Positions 1 through 5,136 of a DNA stretch of 5,314 nt are shown piece by piece. The position numbers and the translations under genes were made by a program. How positions within the stretch are numbered: the first letter of the stretch is position 1; the number at the start of each line of letters is the position of its first letter. The stretch covers positions 1-5,314 of the forward strand of contig CAYTER010000088.1 of NCBI GenBank assembly GCA_964436815.1, read 5' to 3'. The notes beneath the pieces are model-generated. The model saw only the letters and a list, made by a program, of their open reading frames with translations. It was not told the DNA's origin and did no database searches. The stretch is from UBA993 sp964436815. Its GTDB lineage: Bacteria; Bacillota; Dethiobacteria; DTU022.

Positions 1-497
1 CCATCGGTGCGCCAGGTGATTGTTTCGATAAATGCCTCCAGGAGAGTGGATGCGGCTTCACCTTTAGGATGAAAAATCAGGCGGCGTCCCTCGCCTTTTT
101 CATCGTAAAAGCGCTCGATGGTAATTTGCACGAATTCATCGGGCAAAAGTTCGGGTAAGCGCTCAGCCCATTCGATAAAGGCCACGCCTTCACCGGGCAG
201 GTATTCGGCAAAGCCAAGTTCAAGCAGATCTTCTGCTTCCGAAAGGCGGTAAAAGTCAAAATGGTAAAGGGCTAACCGGCCATTGTAGATTTTAAGCAAA
301 ACAAAGGTCGGGCTGGTTATCTGCCCGGTTATGCCCAGGCCGCGGGCAGCGCCACGCACGAAAACAGTTTTACCGGCGCCGAGGTCGCCCTGCAGGGCTA
401 TGACCAGCGGCCGATCGAGGTTCCGTCCGAATATTTCGCCCAGGGCGGCCGTTTCAGCTTCCGTTCTGGTGGTAATGTAAGCTTCTGCCTGTTGCAT
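1..497 (-). CDS. tsaE: TsaE, tRNA threonylcarbamoyladenosine biosynthesis ATPase (3' end outside window)
   Basis: TsaE is the small cytoplasmic P-loop ATPase that works with TsaB and TsaD to make the t6A37 modification of ANN-decoding tRNAs. Translation from the ATG at 497 gives 165 codons without a stop. Visible motifs are the Walker A loop GDLGAGKT (residues 37-44), the switch motif TSPTF (61-65), HFDFYRL (79-85) with its conserved Asp, and IEWAERLP (108-115). TsaE proteins are usually about 150-160 residues, so only the last few codons should be missing beyond position 1. No earlier in-frame start is evident; a GGGGA stretch lies about 8 nt before the ATG. A minus-strand promoter sits at 542-571. 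In Bacillus the gene lies in a cluster with tsaB, rimI, tsaD and the ABC-F gene ydiF, so tsaB is a reasonable guess for the next gene. Identification is firm. Confidence 0.95.
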   Translation of the reverse strand, partial: MQQAEAYITTRTEAETAALGEIFGRNLDRPLVIALQGDLGAGKTVFVRGAARGLGITGQITSPTFVLLKIYNGRLALYHFDFYRLSEAEDLLELGFAEYLPGEGVAFIEWAERLPELLPDEFVQITIERFYDEKGEGRRLIFHPKGEAASTLLEAFIETITWRTD

Positions 498-541
498 GGA
501 TTTTTCCCCATTGTCCTTTACTAGAGCGAGATACTGCGAAA

Positions 542-571
542 ATTATACCCTACCCTTATTGTAACAGGCAA
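542..571 (-). promoter_or_regulatory. Candidate sigma-A-type promoter of tsaE
   Basis: On the minus strand a perfect -10 hexamer TATAAT (547-542) lies 18 bp after TTGCCT (571-566), which matches 4 of 6 bases of the -35 consensus. It is about 45 bp upstream of the tsaE ATG and points toward it. It would let tsaE be transcribed independently of the ABC-F gene, from which it is separated by the opposing vapBC cassette. Assigned by consensus match only. Confidence 0.55.
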
Positions 572-585
572 ATATTGTGAGCATC

Positions 586-617
586 GTATGAGTAAATGCA
601 CAGTATGAGTGAATGCA
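586..617 (+). repeat. Pair of 15-bp direct repeats upstream of vapB (candidate operator)
   Basis: GTATGAGTAAATGCA (586-600) and GTATGAGTGAATGCA (603-617) are identical at 14 of 15 positions and are spaced 17 bp start to start. A further ATGCA occurs at 624-628 inside the palindrome TGCATGCA (621-628). The repeats end just upstream of the probable vapBC -35 box. Ribbon-helix-helix antitoxins typically bind short repeated sites at their own promoter, so autoregulation is the likely role; this is inferred. Confidence 0.6.
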
Positions 618-619
618 TA

Positions 620-648
620 TTGCATGCACATAGCAAATTAGCTATAAT
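620..648 (+). promoter_or_regulatory. Candidate promoter of vapBC
   Basis: A perfect -10 hexamer TATAAT (643-648) lies 17 bp after TTGCAT (620-625), a weak -35 matching only the TTG. A 5-bp inverted repeat, ATAGC (630-634) and GCTAT (641-645), overlaps the -10 and could be part of an operator. The vapB ribosome-binding site begins 15 bp downstream. A weak -35 beside repeats is compatible with a repressed toxin-antitoxin promoter. Confidence 0.6.
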
Positions 649-677
649 TAAGTGACTAAATAAGGGAGGTTTGAAAG

Positions 678-923
678 ATGCCCACTTTGCAGGTAAGAAA
701 TCTACCTGAGCATATCTATAAAAAAATAGCGGAGCTGGCAAAAGAAAAACGCACTAGCATCACCAGGGAAACTATCTATTTGCTTGAAAAATCTTTAGCA
801 ATGGACAGCATACGCGATCAGCAAAAAAACCTTTTAATCGAGAGGATGCTTAAAACTGCTCCTGAAATAAGTTGCGATTTACCCGATCCGGTTCTTTTAA
901 TCAGGGAAGACCGAGAGCGATGA
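678..923 (+). CDS. vapB: VapB/FitA-like ribbon-helix-helix antitoxin
   Basis: Predicted 81-residue antitoxin of a type II VapBC module; it should bind and block the adjacent PIN toxin and repress its own promoter. The N-terminal half has the ribbon-helix-helix pattern: a beta strand (TLQVRNLP, 3-10), a helix (about 11-23) and a second helix (about 27-40) containing TRETIYLLEKSL. The C-terminal part (about 41-81) is the usual toxin-binding tail and ends LIREDRER, a form common in VapB/FitA partners, where a tail arginine can reach into the PIN active site. The ATG is preceded by a strong Shine-Dalgarno AGGGAGGT with 8 nt spacing. The stop overlaps the vapC start as ATGA, so the two are translationally coupled. 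The gene looks more AT-rich than tsaE and the ABC-F gene beside it. Confidence 0.88.
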   Translation: MPTLQVRNLPEHIYKKIAELAKEKRTSITRETIYLLEKSLAMDSIRDQQKNLLIERMLKTAPEISCDLPDPVLLIREDRER

Positions 924-1312
924 TAGTAATCGATTCAAGTGCAGCAATAGAATTGGCTTTAGCTCGCCCTAACAGTAAAAGTATAGCCGACACCCTGAAA
1001 AAGGCGAAGGTAATCCTCGCCCCTTCTCTATATCTTTATGAAATAGCCAACGTAATGTGGAAGTACCGCTGTTTTGAGCCATTCAGTGCTGATTTAGCTC
1101 GTCAAATATTAATTAACTGTAGTGAGTTGGTAAATGAGTTTATCCCCGCATCGAGCTTATTTGAGGAAGCCAACGAATTAGCTTGCAAGATTAACCATCC
1201 TATATATGATGCTTCATACCTGCTTGTTTGCATGAGAAGGCAGGCAGATCTTGTTACCGGCGATCAATGTTTGAAAAAGGCGGCAGAAAAATTAGGAATT
1301 GTCTGCCGCTAG
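920..1312 (+). CDS. vapC: VapC-like PIN-domain ribonuclease toxin
   Basis: Predicted 130-residue PIN-domain toxin, a Mg2+-dependent endoribonuclease; VapC family members cut tRNA, rRNA or mRNA, and the target here is unknown. The acidic residues expected of the family are present: Asp5 in MIVIDSSAAIE, Glu41 in LYLYEIANVMWK, Asp97 in IYDASYLL and Asp115 in LVTGDQCL. Length and motif order suit an intact toxin. The start is the ATG at 920, which overlaps the vapB stop. An in-frame ATG at 872 would add 16 residues before the MIVIDSS start typical of the family and would lie deep inside vapB, so it is rejected. The last 21 bp overlap the opposing ABC-F gene: codons 125-130 and the stop face the last six ABC-F residues and its stop, in exactly antiparallel codon register. 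The same DNA folds into the probable ABC-F terminator. Confidence 0.92.
   Translation: MIVIDSSAAIELALARPNSKSIADTLKKAKVILAPSLYLYEIANVMWKYRCFEPFSADLARQILINCSELVNEFIPASSLFEEANELACKINHPIYDASYLLVCMRRQADLVTGDQCLKKAAEKLGIVCR
1274..1309 (-). terminator. Probable intrinsic terminator of the ABC-F transcript, inside the vapC 3' end
   Basis: Read on the minus strand, GCGGCAGA (1309-1302) and TCTGCCGC (1287-1280) form a perfect 8-bp stem. An inner AATT/AATT pairing may extend it, and one C then leads into TTTTT (1278-1274). The ABC-F stop codon TAA (1294-1292) lies in the loop. On the plus strand no T-run follows the stem, so termination should act only on ABC-F transcription. No folding energy was computed. 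Confidence 0.65.
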
Positions 1313-3238
1313 GATAGTGGCCAGCTCTTCCCACTCTTCCAACAGTTTGCTCAAATCAACCTGGGCTTGTTCCAATTCGACGCCCAGTCCGGCCAGGCAG
1401 TTGTGATCCCCATACAGTTCGGGGTTTGATAGGGTCTCCTCTAATTTTGAGATTTCCGCTTCTTTTAGGTTAATTTCTGCTTCAACCTGATTCTGACGGC
1501 CCTTGAGGCGGCGTATTTCCCTTTCTCTCTGTTGCTTTTTTAGATGTTCTTCCTGTCTTCGGCGCTTCTCAGCAACTAGATTGTTTGCTGACGCCGATTC
1601 TATTGTTGGCGAGCTGTTTTTTAACTCCAGGAATGCTTCAAAACTTTCATCAAAAACCTCCAGGCTTCCCCTATCCGAGAGGCTAAAAACCCGGTTGGCC
1701 AGGCCTTTTAAAAAGTAGCGGTCGTGAGAAACAACAATCAGGGTGCCGGGATACTCTTTCAGCACTTTTTCAAGTTCTTCCAAAGCCGGCAAATCAAGAT
1801 GGCTGGTCGGTTCATCCATCAGCAGGCAGTTGCCGCTGCCCAAAGCCAGGCGGGCTAAAGCCAGGCGGCTTTTCTCCCCACCGCTCAGATCGCGCACATT
1901 TTTAAAGACAACATCGCCGCGGAAAAGGTAGCGCCCGAGATGATTGCGGGCTGCTTTTGGATCTAGCTCTGAGGCTTCAGTGATCGTTTCCAGCAAGGTC
2001 CGTTGGCCCTGCAGCTGCTCCTGCTCCTGTGAAAAATAGAGCACCCTCACTGCCGGGCCAAGACGAATTGAACCGGAATCAGGCTCAAGCTCACCGGCAA
2101 TCATTTTGAGCAGCGTAGTTTTACCGGCACCGTTAGGTCCGATCAAGGCAACCCGATCTCCCCAGCGAATCTCAAATGAGAGGTTACTGAACAGGTTTGA
2201 TTGATCAAACGAAAGGTTGACAGCATCAAAACCGACGACCAGCCGCCCGCTGCGCCCGCTATACTTTATCCCGAGCGAAAAACCCTGCCCGCCATCGGGG
2301 CGTTCAATTTCCACCAGTTTATCGAGCCGCTTCTGGCGACTGCGTGCCTGGCGCTTGGATCTTTCATCAGCTTTGGCTTCACGAACCAGCCTCTCTTCCC
2401 TGCTTTTCAGAAGCTGCTGCTTCTGGTAATCCCGCTGCTGGCTCAAACGCTCATGTTCAAGTTTTTGCTGGTATGAGCTGTAGTTTCCTTTATATGATTT
2501 GAGGTGATGTTTGCTTAAAGCAAAGATCCTTTCCACGACCCGGTCCAGGAAATAACGGTCATGGCTGACCACGAGCACTGCCCCTTTATAGTCCCGCAGG
2601 TATTTCTCTAACCATTCGAGTGCGGAAAGATCCAGGAAGTTGGTCGGTTCGTCAAGCAGCAGGAGGTCAAGATCCTGCAGCAGCAAACCGGCCAGGCGGG
2701 CCCTGGTTTTTTCGCCGCCGCTGAAGGTTGAGATGTCGCGGCTAAAATCTGTTTCGGTAAATCCAAGGCCTCGGGCTACCCCGTTAAGCCTGCTTTCAAC
2801 CTGGTAACCATCTTCGTCTTCAAACCGGGCCGTCAGGGCTGCGTAACGCTCGAGCAACTGACTGTAAGCGGGAGTATGATCCGTTGCATGACCTGCTGTT
2901 TCTGCCTGGCTGGCTATTTTTTCAGCCAGCGCATTCAGTTCTTTTTTCAGTTTATAAATATGACGCAGCGGATACTCGAGATGACTGCGCAAAGTGGCTG
3001 ACTTAATTTCAGGCGGTTCCTGGGTCAGGTAGCCGATGCGCGCATCACGGGTGAGATGAACTTCACCGCTGTCTGCTTCCAAATCACCGGTAATAATACG
3101 CATTAGGGTCGTTTTACCTGATCCGTTCGGGCCGATCAGGCCAGCCTTCTCGCCGGGCTGGATCTGCATAGAAACAGAGTCGAGAATCACGTCGACTCCG
3201 TAGGCTTTGCTGATTTTTGAGAGGGTTAACAATGGCAA
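1292..3238 (-). CDS. ABC-F family ATPase (YdiF/Uup-like ribosome-associated factor)
   Basis: A 648-residue soluble protein with two ATP-binding cassettes and no membrane segments. ABC-F proteins bind the ribosomal E site and relieve stalled or drug-inhibited translation. Cassette 1 has Walker A GPNGSGKT (36-43), Q-loop Gln73, signature FSGGEKTR (172-179), Walker B LLLLDE (192-197) and His226. A charged linker of about 90 residues (about 242-332, coiled coil) is the P-site tRNA-interaction region of the family. Cassette 2 has GPNGAGKT (367-374), Gln404, LSGGEKSR (451-458), CLLMDE (471-476) and His505. A C-terminal coiled coil spans about 556-640, as in YdiF and Uup. Both catalytic glutamates (197, 476) are present. 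The motif after Walker B reads DEPTNFLD and DEPTSHLD rather than DEPTNHLD. The start is TTG at 3238, with AAGGAG 11 nt upstream. The last six residues lie over the opposing vapC gene. Its exact subfamily, and whether it confers antibiotic resistance, cannot be told. Confidence 0.93.
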   Translation of the reverse strand: MPLLTLSKISKAYGVDVILDSVSMQIQPGEKAGLIGPNGSGKTTLMRIITGDLEADSGEVHLTRDARIGYLTQEPPEIKSATLRSHLEYPLRHIYKLKKELNALAEKIASQAETAGHATDHTPAYSQLLERYAALTARFEDEDGYQVESRLNGVARGLGFTETDFSRDISTFSGGEKTRARLAGLLLQDLDLLLLDEPTNFLDLSALEWLEKYLRDYKGAVLVVSHDRYFLDRVVERIFALSKHHLKSYKGNYSSYQQKLEHERLSQQRDYQKQQLLKSREERLVREAKADERSKRQARSRQKRLDKLVEIERPDGGQGFSLGIKYSGRSGRLVVGFDAVNLSFDQSNLFSNLSFEIRWGDRVALIGPNGAGKTTLLKMIAGELEPDSGSIRLGPAVRVLYFSQEQEQLQGQRTLLETITEASELDPKAARNHLGRYLFRGDVVFKNVRDLSGGEKSRLALARLALGSGNCLLMDEPTSHLDLPALEELEKVLKEYPGTLIVVSHDRYFLKGLANRVFSLSDRGSLEVFDESFEAFLELKNSSPTIESASANNLVAEKRRRQEEHLKKQQREREIRRLKGRQNQVEAEINLKEAEISKLEETLSNPELYGDHNCLAGLGVELEQAQVDLSKLLEEWEELATILAADNS

Positions 3239-3249
3239 TCTTTTTACAG

Positions 3250-3255
3250 CTCCTT
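3250..3255 (-). promoter_or_regulatory. Ribosome-binding site of the ABC-F gene
   Basis: AAGGAG on the minus strand, 11 nt before the TTG at 3238. There is no in-frame ATG or GTG near the N-terminus, and another TTG two codons later (3232) would be 17 nt away. The site therefore favours TTG 3238, although the spacing is slightly long. Confidence 0.55.
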
Positions 3256-3283
3256 AACTTTAGCTGTGCAGAATTAATCTTTT

Positions 3284-4426
3284 TTATATTAAAGCGATAG
3301 CCTTGCGGGCGATGCTCAGGCAGCAGGTTAAACCGGGCGATTCGATACCGATTAAGTTGATCAGGCCTGGCAGGCCGCGCTCGCTTTCTTCCCGGATCAC
3401 AAAATCGCGAAAGGGTTCACCCGGTCCGGAAAGTTTCGGCCGGATACCGGCCATCTCCGGCTCGAGATCCTCTTCCCTGACAAAGGGTAAAAACGTTTCT
3501 ACAGACTTATGAAATTCAGCGGCGTTGGCCGCATCGACGCTATAATCTTCCAGGTTTTCGGTATAAACGGCATTTGGCCCCAGGCGCAGGCGATTGTCGA
3601 GAGTTTTAGTCAGGTGAATACCCAAACCGGTAAGTTCAGCCAAAGGTGGCGGGTAAATCAGATGATCAACCAGGGCGGCTTTAGCCGGCGGCAAACTGAA
3701 GTACTCGCCTTTACAGGGTTTGATCCGGTAACCCTCCTGATCGATATTAATGCCGGCCAGGGCAGCGACCTGATCAGCATAAAGGCCGGCGCAGTTTATC
3801 AGGCAGGAGGTTTCTATTTCGTCTGTGCTGAAATCGGGGTTGGTCAGCTGCAGCCGGTAGCCTCCGCTGACGGGCTCGATCGCATCAAGCGAGTGGCAAT
3901 AGGCGATCAATACCCCGTTTTGCAGGGCAATTTGCTCCAGGCGGTTCATCAGGGCGTGAGAGTCGATAATACCGGTTGAGGGGGATAGCAGTGCCCACCT
4001 GGCTTTGATGTGCGGTTCAAGACGCGCAATTTGTTGTTCGCTTAATTCTTCTAAGTCGGATACTCCGTTCGCCAGGGCTTGCCTATAAAGAGTTTCAAGA
4101 GAGTCTTGCTCTTCGGGGTTGTTGGCAACAATCAGCTTGCCGGTTTTGCGGTGCGGGATACTGTAACGGTTGCAAAAACTGTAAAGCAGCTCTTTTCCTT
4201 CGACACAGAGTTGTGCCTTGAGGCTGCCGGTCGGGTAATAGATGCCGGCATGGATAATTTCGCTGTTGCGCGATGAAGTTTCCTGCCCGAAGCTATCGTG
4301 TTTTTCGACCAGGGCAATCATTGCATTCTCATTTAAGATAGAGAGTTCAGCCGCCATGGCGAGGCCGATCACACCTGCCCCGACTATAACTATGTCTACT
4401 TTATCGGAAGTATTTACCAAACTCAA
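3284..4426 (-). CDS. FAD-dependent oxidoreductase, L-2-hydroxyglutarate oxidase (LhgO)-like
   Basis: A DAO-superfamily flavoenzyme of 380 residues from the chosen start. The N-terminal Rossmann fold shows IVIVGAGVIG (12-21) and Glu41 (LVEKHDSFG), expected to bind the FAD ribose. The segment NSEIIHAGIYYPTGSLKA (54-71), then LCVEGKELLY and TGKLIVA, resembles L-2-hydroxyglutarate oxidases/dehydrogenases. Further family motifs are NCAGLYAD (211-218), GIHLTKTLDNRLRLGPNA (269-286), GIRPKLSGP (327-335) and the C-terminal FAD-contacting GIESPGLTCCLSIA (360-373). The family oxidises 2-hydroxy acids; the true substrate is not shown by sequence. The start is TTG at 4426, which overlaps the upstream toxin stop (TTGA) and has AAAGG 5 nt before it. 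A TTG at 4486 would add 20 residues with no family counterpart and overlap the toxin gene by 64 bp. The stop is 45 bp before the ABC-F start with no visible terminator, so co-transcription is likely. Confidence 0.85.
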   Translation of the reverse strand: MSLVNTSDKVDIVIVGAGVIGLAMAAELSILNENAMIALVEKHDSFGQETSSRNSEIIHAGIYYPTGSLKAQLCVEGKELLYSFCNRYSIPHRKTGKLIVANNPEEQDSLETLYRQALANGVSDLEELSEQQIARLEPHIKARWALLSPSTGIIDSHALMNRLEQIALQNGVLIAYCHSLDAIEPVSGGYRLQLTNPDFSTDEIETSCLINCAGLYADQVAALAGINIDQEGYRIKPCKGEYFSLPPAKAALVDHLIYPPPLAELTGLGIHLTKTLDNRLRLGPNAVYTENLEDYSVDAANAAEFHKSVETFLPFVREEDLEPEMAGIRPKLSGPGEPFRDFVIREESERGLPGLINLIGIESPGLTCCLSIARKAIALI

Positions 4427-4722
4427 TTCAGCCTTTGTTTTAGCTTTAAGTAAAAATTTTCTCTGGTTCCTACTAATATCAAGCAAATAACCATTTGAAG
4501 TTCATCTATCCTGTATATGATGCGATATTGAATACCGGCAAAACTAAATTTAATTTTGTATAGAGCTTTAAGTGGGCCGGATAATTTTTCTCCTTCTTCC
4601 GTACGTTCTGCAATTTGCTTTATGATCTCAAGTATTTTCTTCTGTACTTTTTTGTCTAAAGATTTCAGATCACTCTTTACACTATTCGGGATTATTACAG
4701 TATAAGCTTTTGCATCATTCAA
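4423..4722 (-). CDS. RelE/ParE-superfamily toxin
   Basis: A 99-residue basic protein with the RelE/ParE pattern: N-terminal strand (AYTVIIPNSV), a helical hairpin rich in lysine (17-40), LSGPLKALYKIKF, then the strand pair YRIIYRID (66-73), and ILVGTRENFYLKLKQRL (82-98) at the C-terminus. Arg67, Arg87 and Tyr91 fall where RelE-type mRNA interferases have catalytic or RNA-binding residues, so ribosome-dependent mRNA cleavage is the favoured role; ParE-type gyrase poisoning cannot be excluded. The start is TTG at 4722, the only recognised start codon after the in-frame TGA at 4734-4732. It overlaps the antitoxin stop by 8 bp, which implies coupled, lower-level translation. The stop overlaps the TTG start of the FAD enzyme. 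The region is clearly AT-rich compared with the oxidoreductase gene downstream. Confidence 0.85.
   Translation of the reverse strand: MNDAKAYTVIIPNSVKSDLKSLDKKVQKKILEIIKQIAERTEEGEKLSGPLKALYKIKFSFAGIQYRIIYRIDELQMVICLILVGTRENFYLKLKQRLN
4432..4436 (-). promoter_or_regulatory. Ribosome-binding site supporting the oxidoreductase TTG start
   Basis: AAAGG on the minus strand lies 5 nt before the TTG at 4426, inside the last codons of the RelE-like toxin gene. With the TTGA stop/start overlap it argues for a translationally coupled start at 4426. A second in-frame TTG (4420) is 11 nt from the site and is a weaker alternative. Confidence 0.5.
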
Positions 4723-5050
4723 GATCTTTACTCAGTTCTTCGTACGTTGTAAATTTTTCCGCTGCTATTTCCTGATCCACATCGTCAACAATCCGGTTCA
4801 GAGCTTTTGCTAACTCTTTTTTTCTTTCAGCCATTTTTTCTTTCAGTTCGTAAGGTGCTACTCCTTCATTTATTAAGTCCCGTTTGATGAGATCGTCGAG
4901 TTCATCAAAAATATTTCTTTTAGATATAATGATTTGACCTTCTTTGTCAACTTTTATGTTTACTTCATCACTAGGTCGAATATTTGCTTGTTCCCGCATT
5001 TTTTTCGGAATTGTAAGCTGTCCTCTTTCATTAATTTGAATCGAAACCAT
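4715..5050 (-). CDS. AbrB/MazE/SpoVT-type antitoxin with a RelB-like C-terminal tail
   Basis: A 111-residue DNA-binding protein that should neutralise the RelE-like toxin encoded behind it and repress the shared promoter. Residues 1-45 form a swapped-hairpin AbrB domain: VSIQINERGQLTIPKKMRE (2-20), then PSDEVNIKVDKEGQIIISK (26-44). The rest (46-111) is highly charged and helical, with EELDDLI-type and ELKEKMAERKKELAKAL (68-84) segments. It ends EKFTTYEELSKDLE, like the toxin-binding tails of RelB/YefM antitoxins. The ATG at 5050 is preceded by GAGGTG with 5 nt spacing, a good ribosome-binding site; the toxin has only a weak one, which suits an excess of antitoxin. The 3' end overlaps the toxin start by 8 bp. 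Fold and pairing are clear; the neutralising role is inferred from context. Confidence 0.88.
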   Translation of the reverse strand: MVSIQINERGQLTIPKKMREQANIRPSDEVNIKVDKEGQIIISKRNIFDELDDLIKRDLINEGVAPYELKEKMAERKKELAKALNRIVDDVDQEIAAEKFTTYEELSKDLE

Positions 5051-5092
5051 CTAAACACCTCATCAATAAAATCATCATTTCAGTAATTCATC

Positions 5093-5109
5093 ATTCTGAT
5101 ATTCAGAAT
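5093..5109. repeat. Perfect 17-bp palindrome, candidate antitoxin operator
   Basis: ATTCTGA (5093-5099) and TCAGAAT (5103-5109) are perfect inverted repeats around the 3-nt spacer TAT. The site overlaps the -10 box of the AbrB/RelE promoter by three bases and covers the expected transcription start. That is the position for a repressor operator, with the AbrB-type antitoxin (alone or with toxin) as the likely ligand. There is no T-tract, so it is unlikely to be a terminator. Confidence 0.65.
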
Positions 5110-5135
5110 ATACCATGACTGCTACAACTGGTCAA
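5107..5135 (-). promoter_or_regulatory. Sigma-A-type promoter of the AbrB/RelE toxin-antitoxin operon
   Basis: On the minus strand TTGACC (5135-5130) and TATATT (5112-5107) each match 5 of 6 consensus bases and are separated by the ideal 17 bp. It is the strongest promoter-like match in the window. The -35 begins one base after the mutase stop codon. As no terminator is visible before the end of the ABC-F gene, it may drive the antitoxin, toxin, FAD enzyme and ABC-F genes together. Confidence 0.75.
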
Positions 5136-5136
5136 G

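Noticed and set aside
872..919. Longer vapC start at an in-frame ATG (872)
   Set aside because: It would add 16 residues before the conserved MIVIDSS start and lie inside vapB; the ATGA overlap at 920 is the normal arrangement.
2201..2476. A 91-codon plus-strand open frame with a hydrophobic C-terminus
   Set aside because: It is antisense to the ABC-F inter-cassette linker, shows no recognisable domain, and competes with a strongly supported gene.
3239..3283. Search for a terminator or promoter between the oxidoreductase and ABC-F genes
   Set aside because: The 45-bp gap shows only the AAGGAG ribosome-binding site; no stable stem with a T-tract was seen.
3509..3979. A 156-codon plus-strand open frame
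   Set aside because: It lies entirely antisense to the well-supported FAD oxidoreductase and shows no recognisable motif; it is a shadow frame.
4427..4486. Longer oxidoreductase start at a TTG (4486)
   Set aside because: The extra 20 residues are encoded within the RelE-like toxin gene, have no family counterpart and precede the Rossmann strand by too much; TTG 4426 has an AAAGG site and the stop overlap.
4512..4541. Possible internal promoter for the oxidoreductase (TTGCCG, 18 bp, TATACA on the minus strand)
   Set aside because: Only 4 of 6 matches in each hexamer within AT-rich coding DNA; expected by chance and not supported by anything else.
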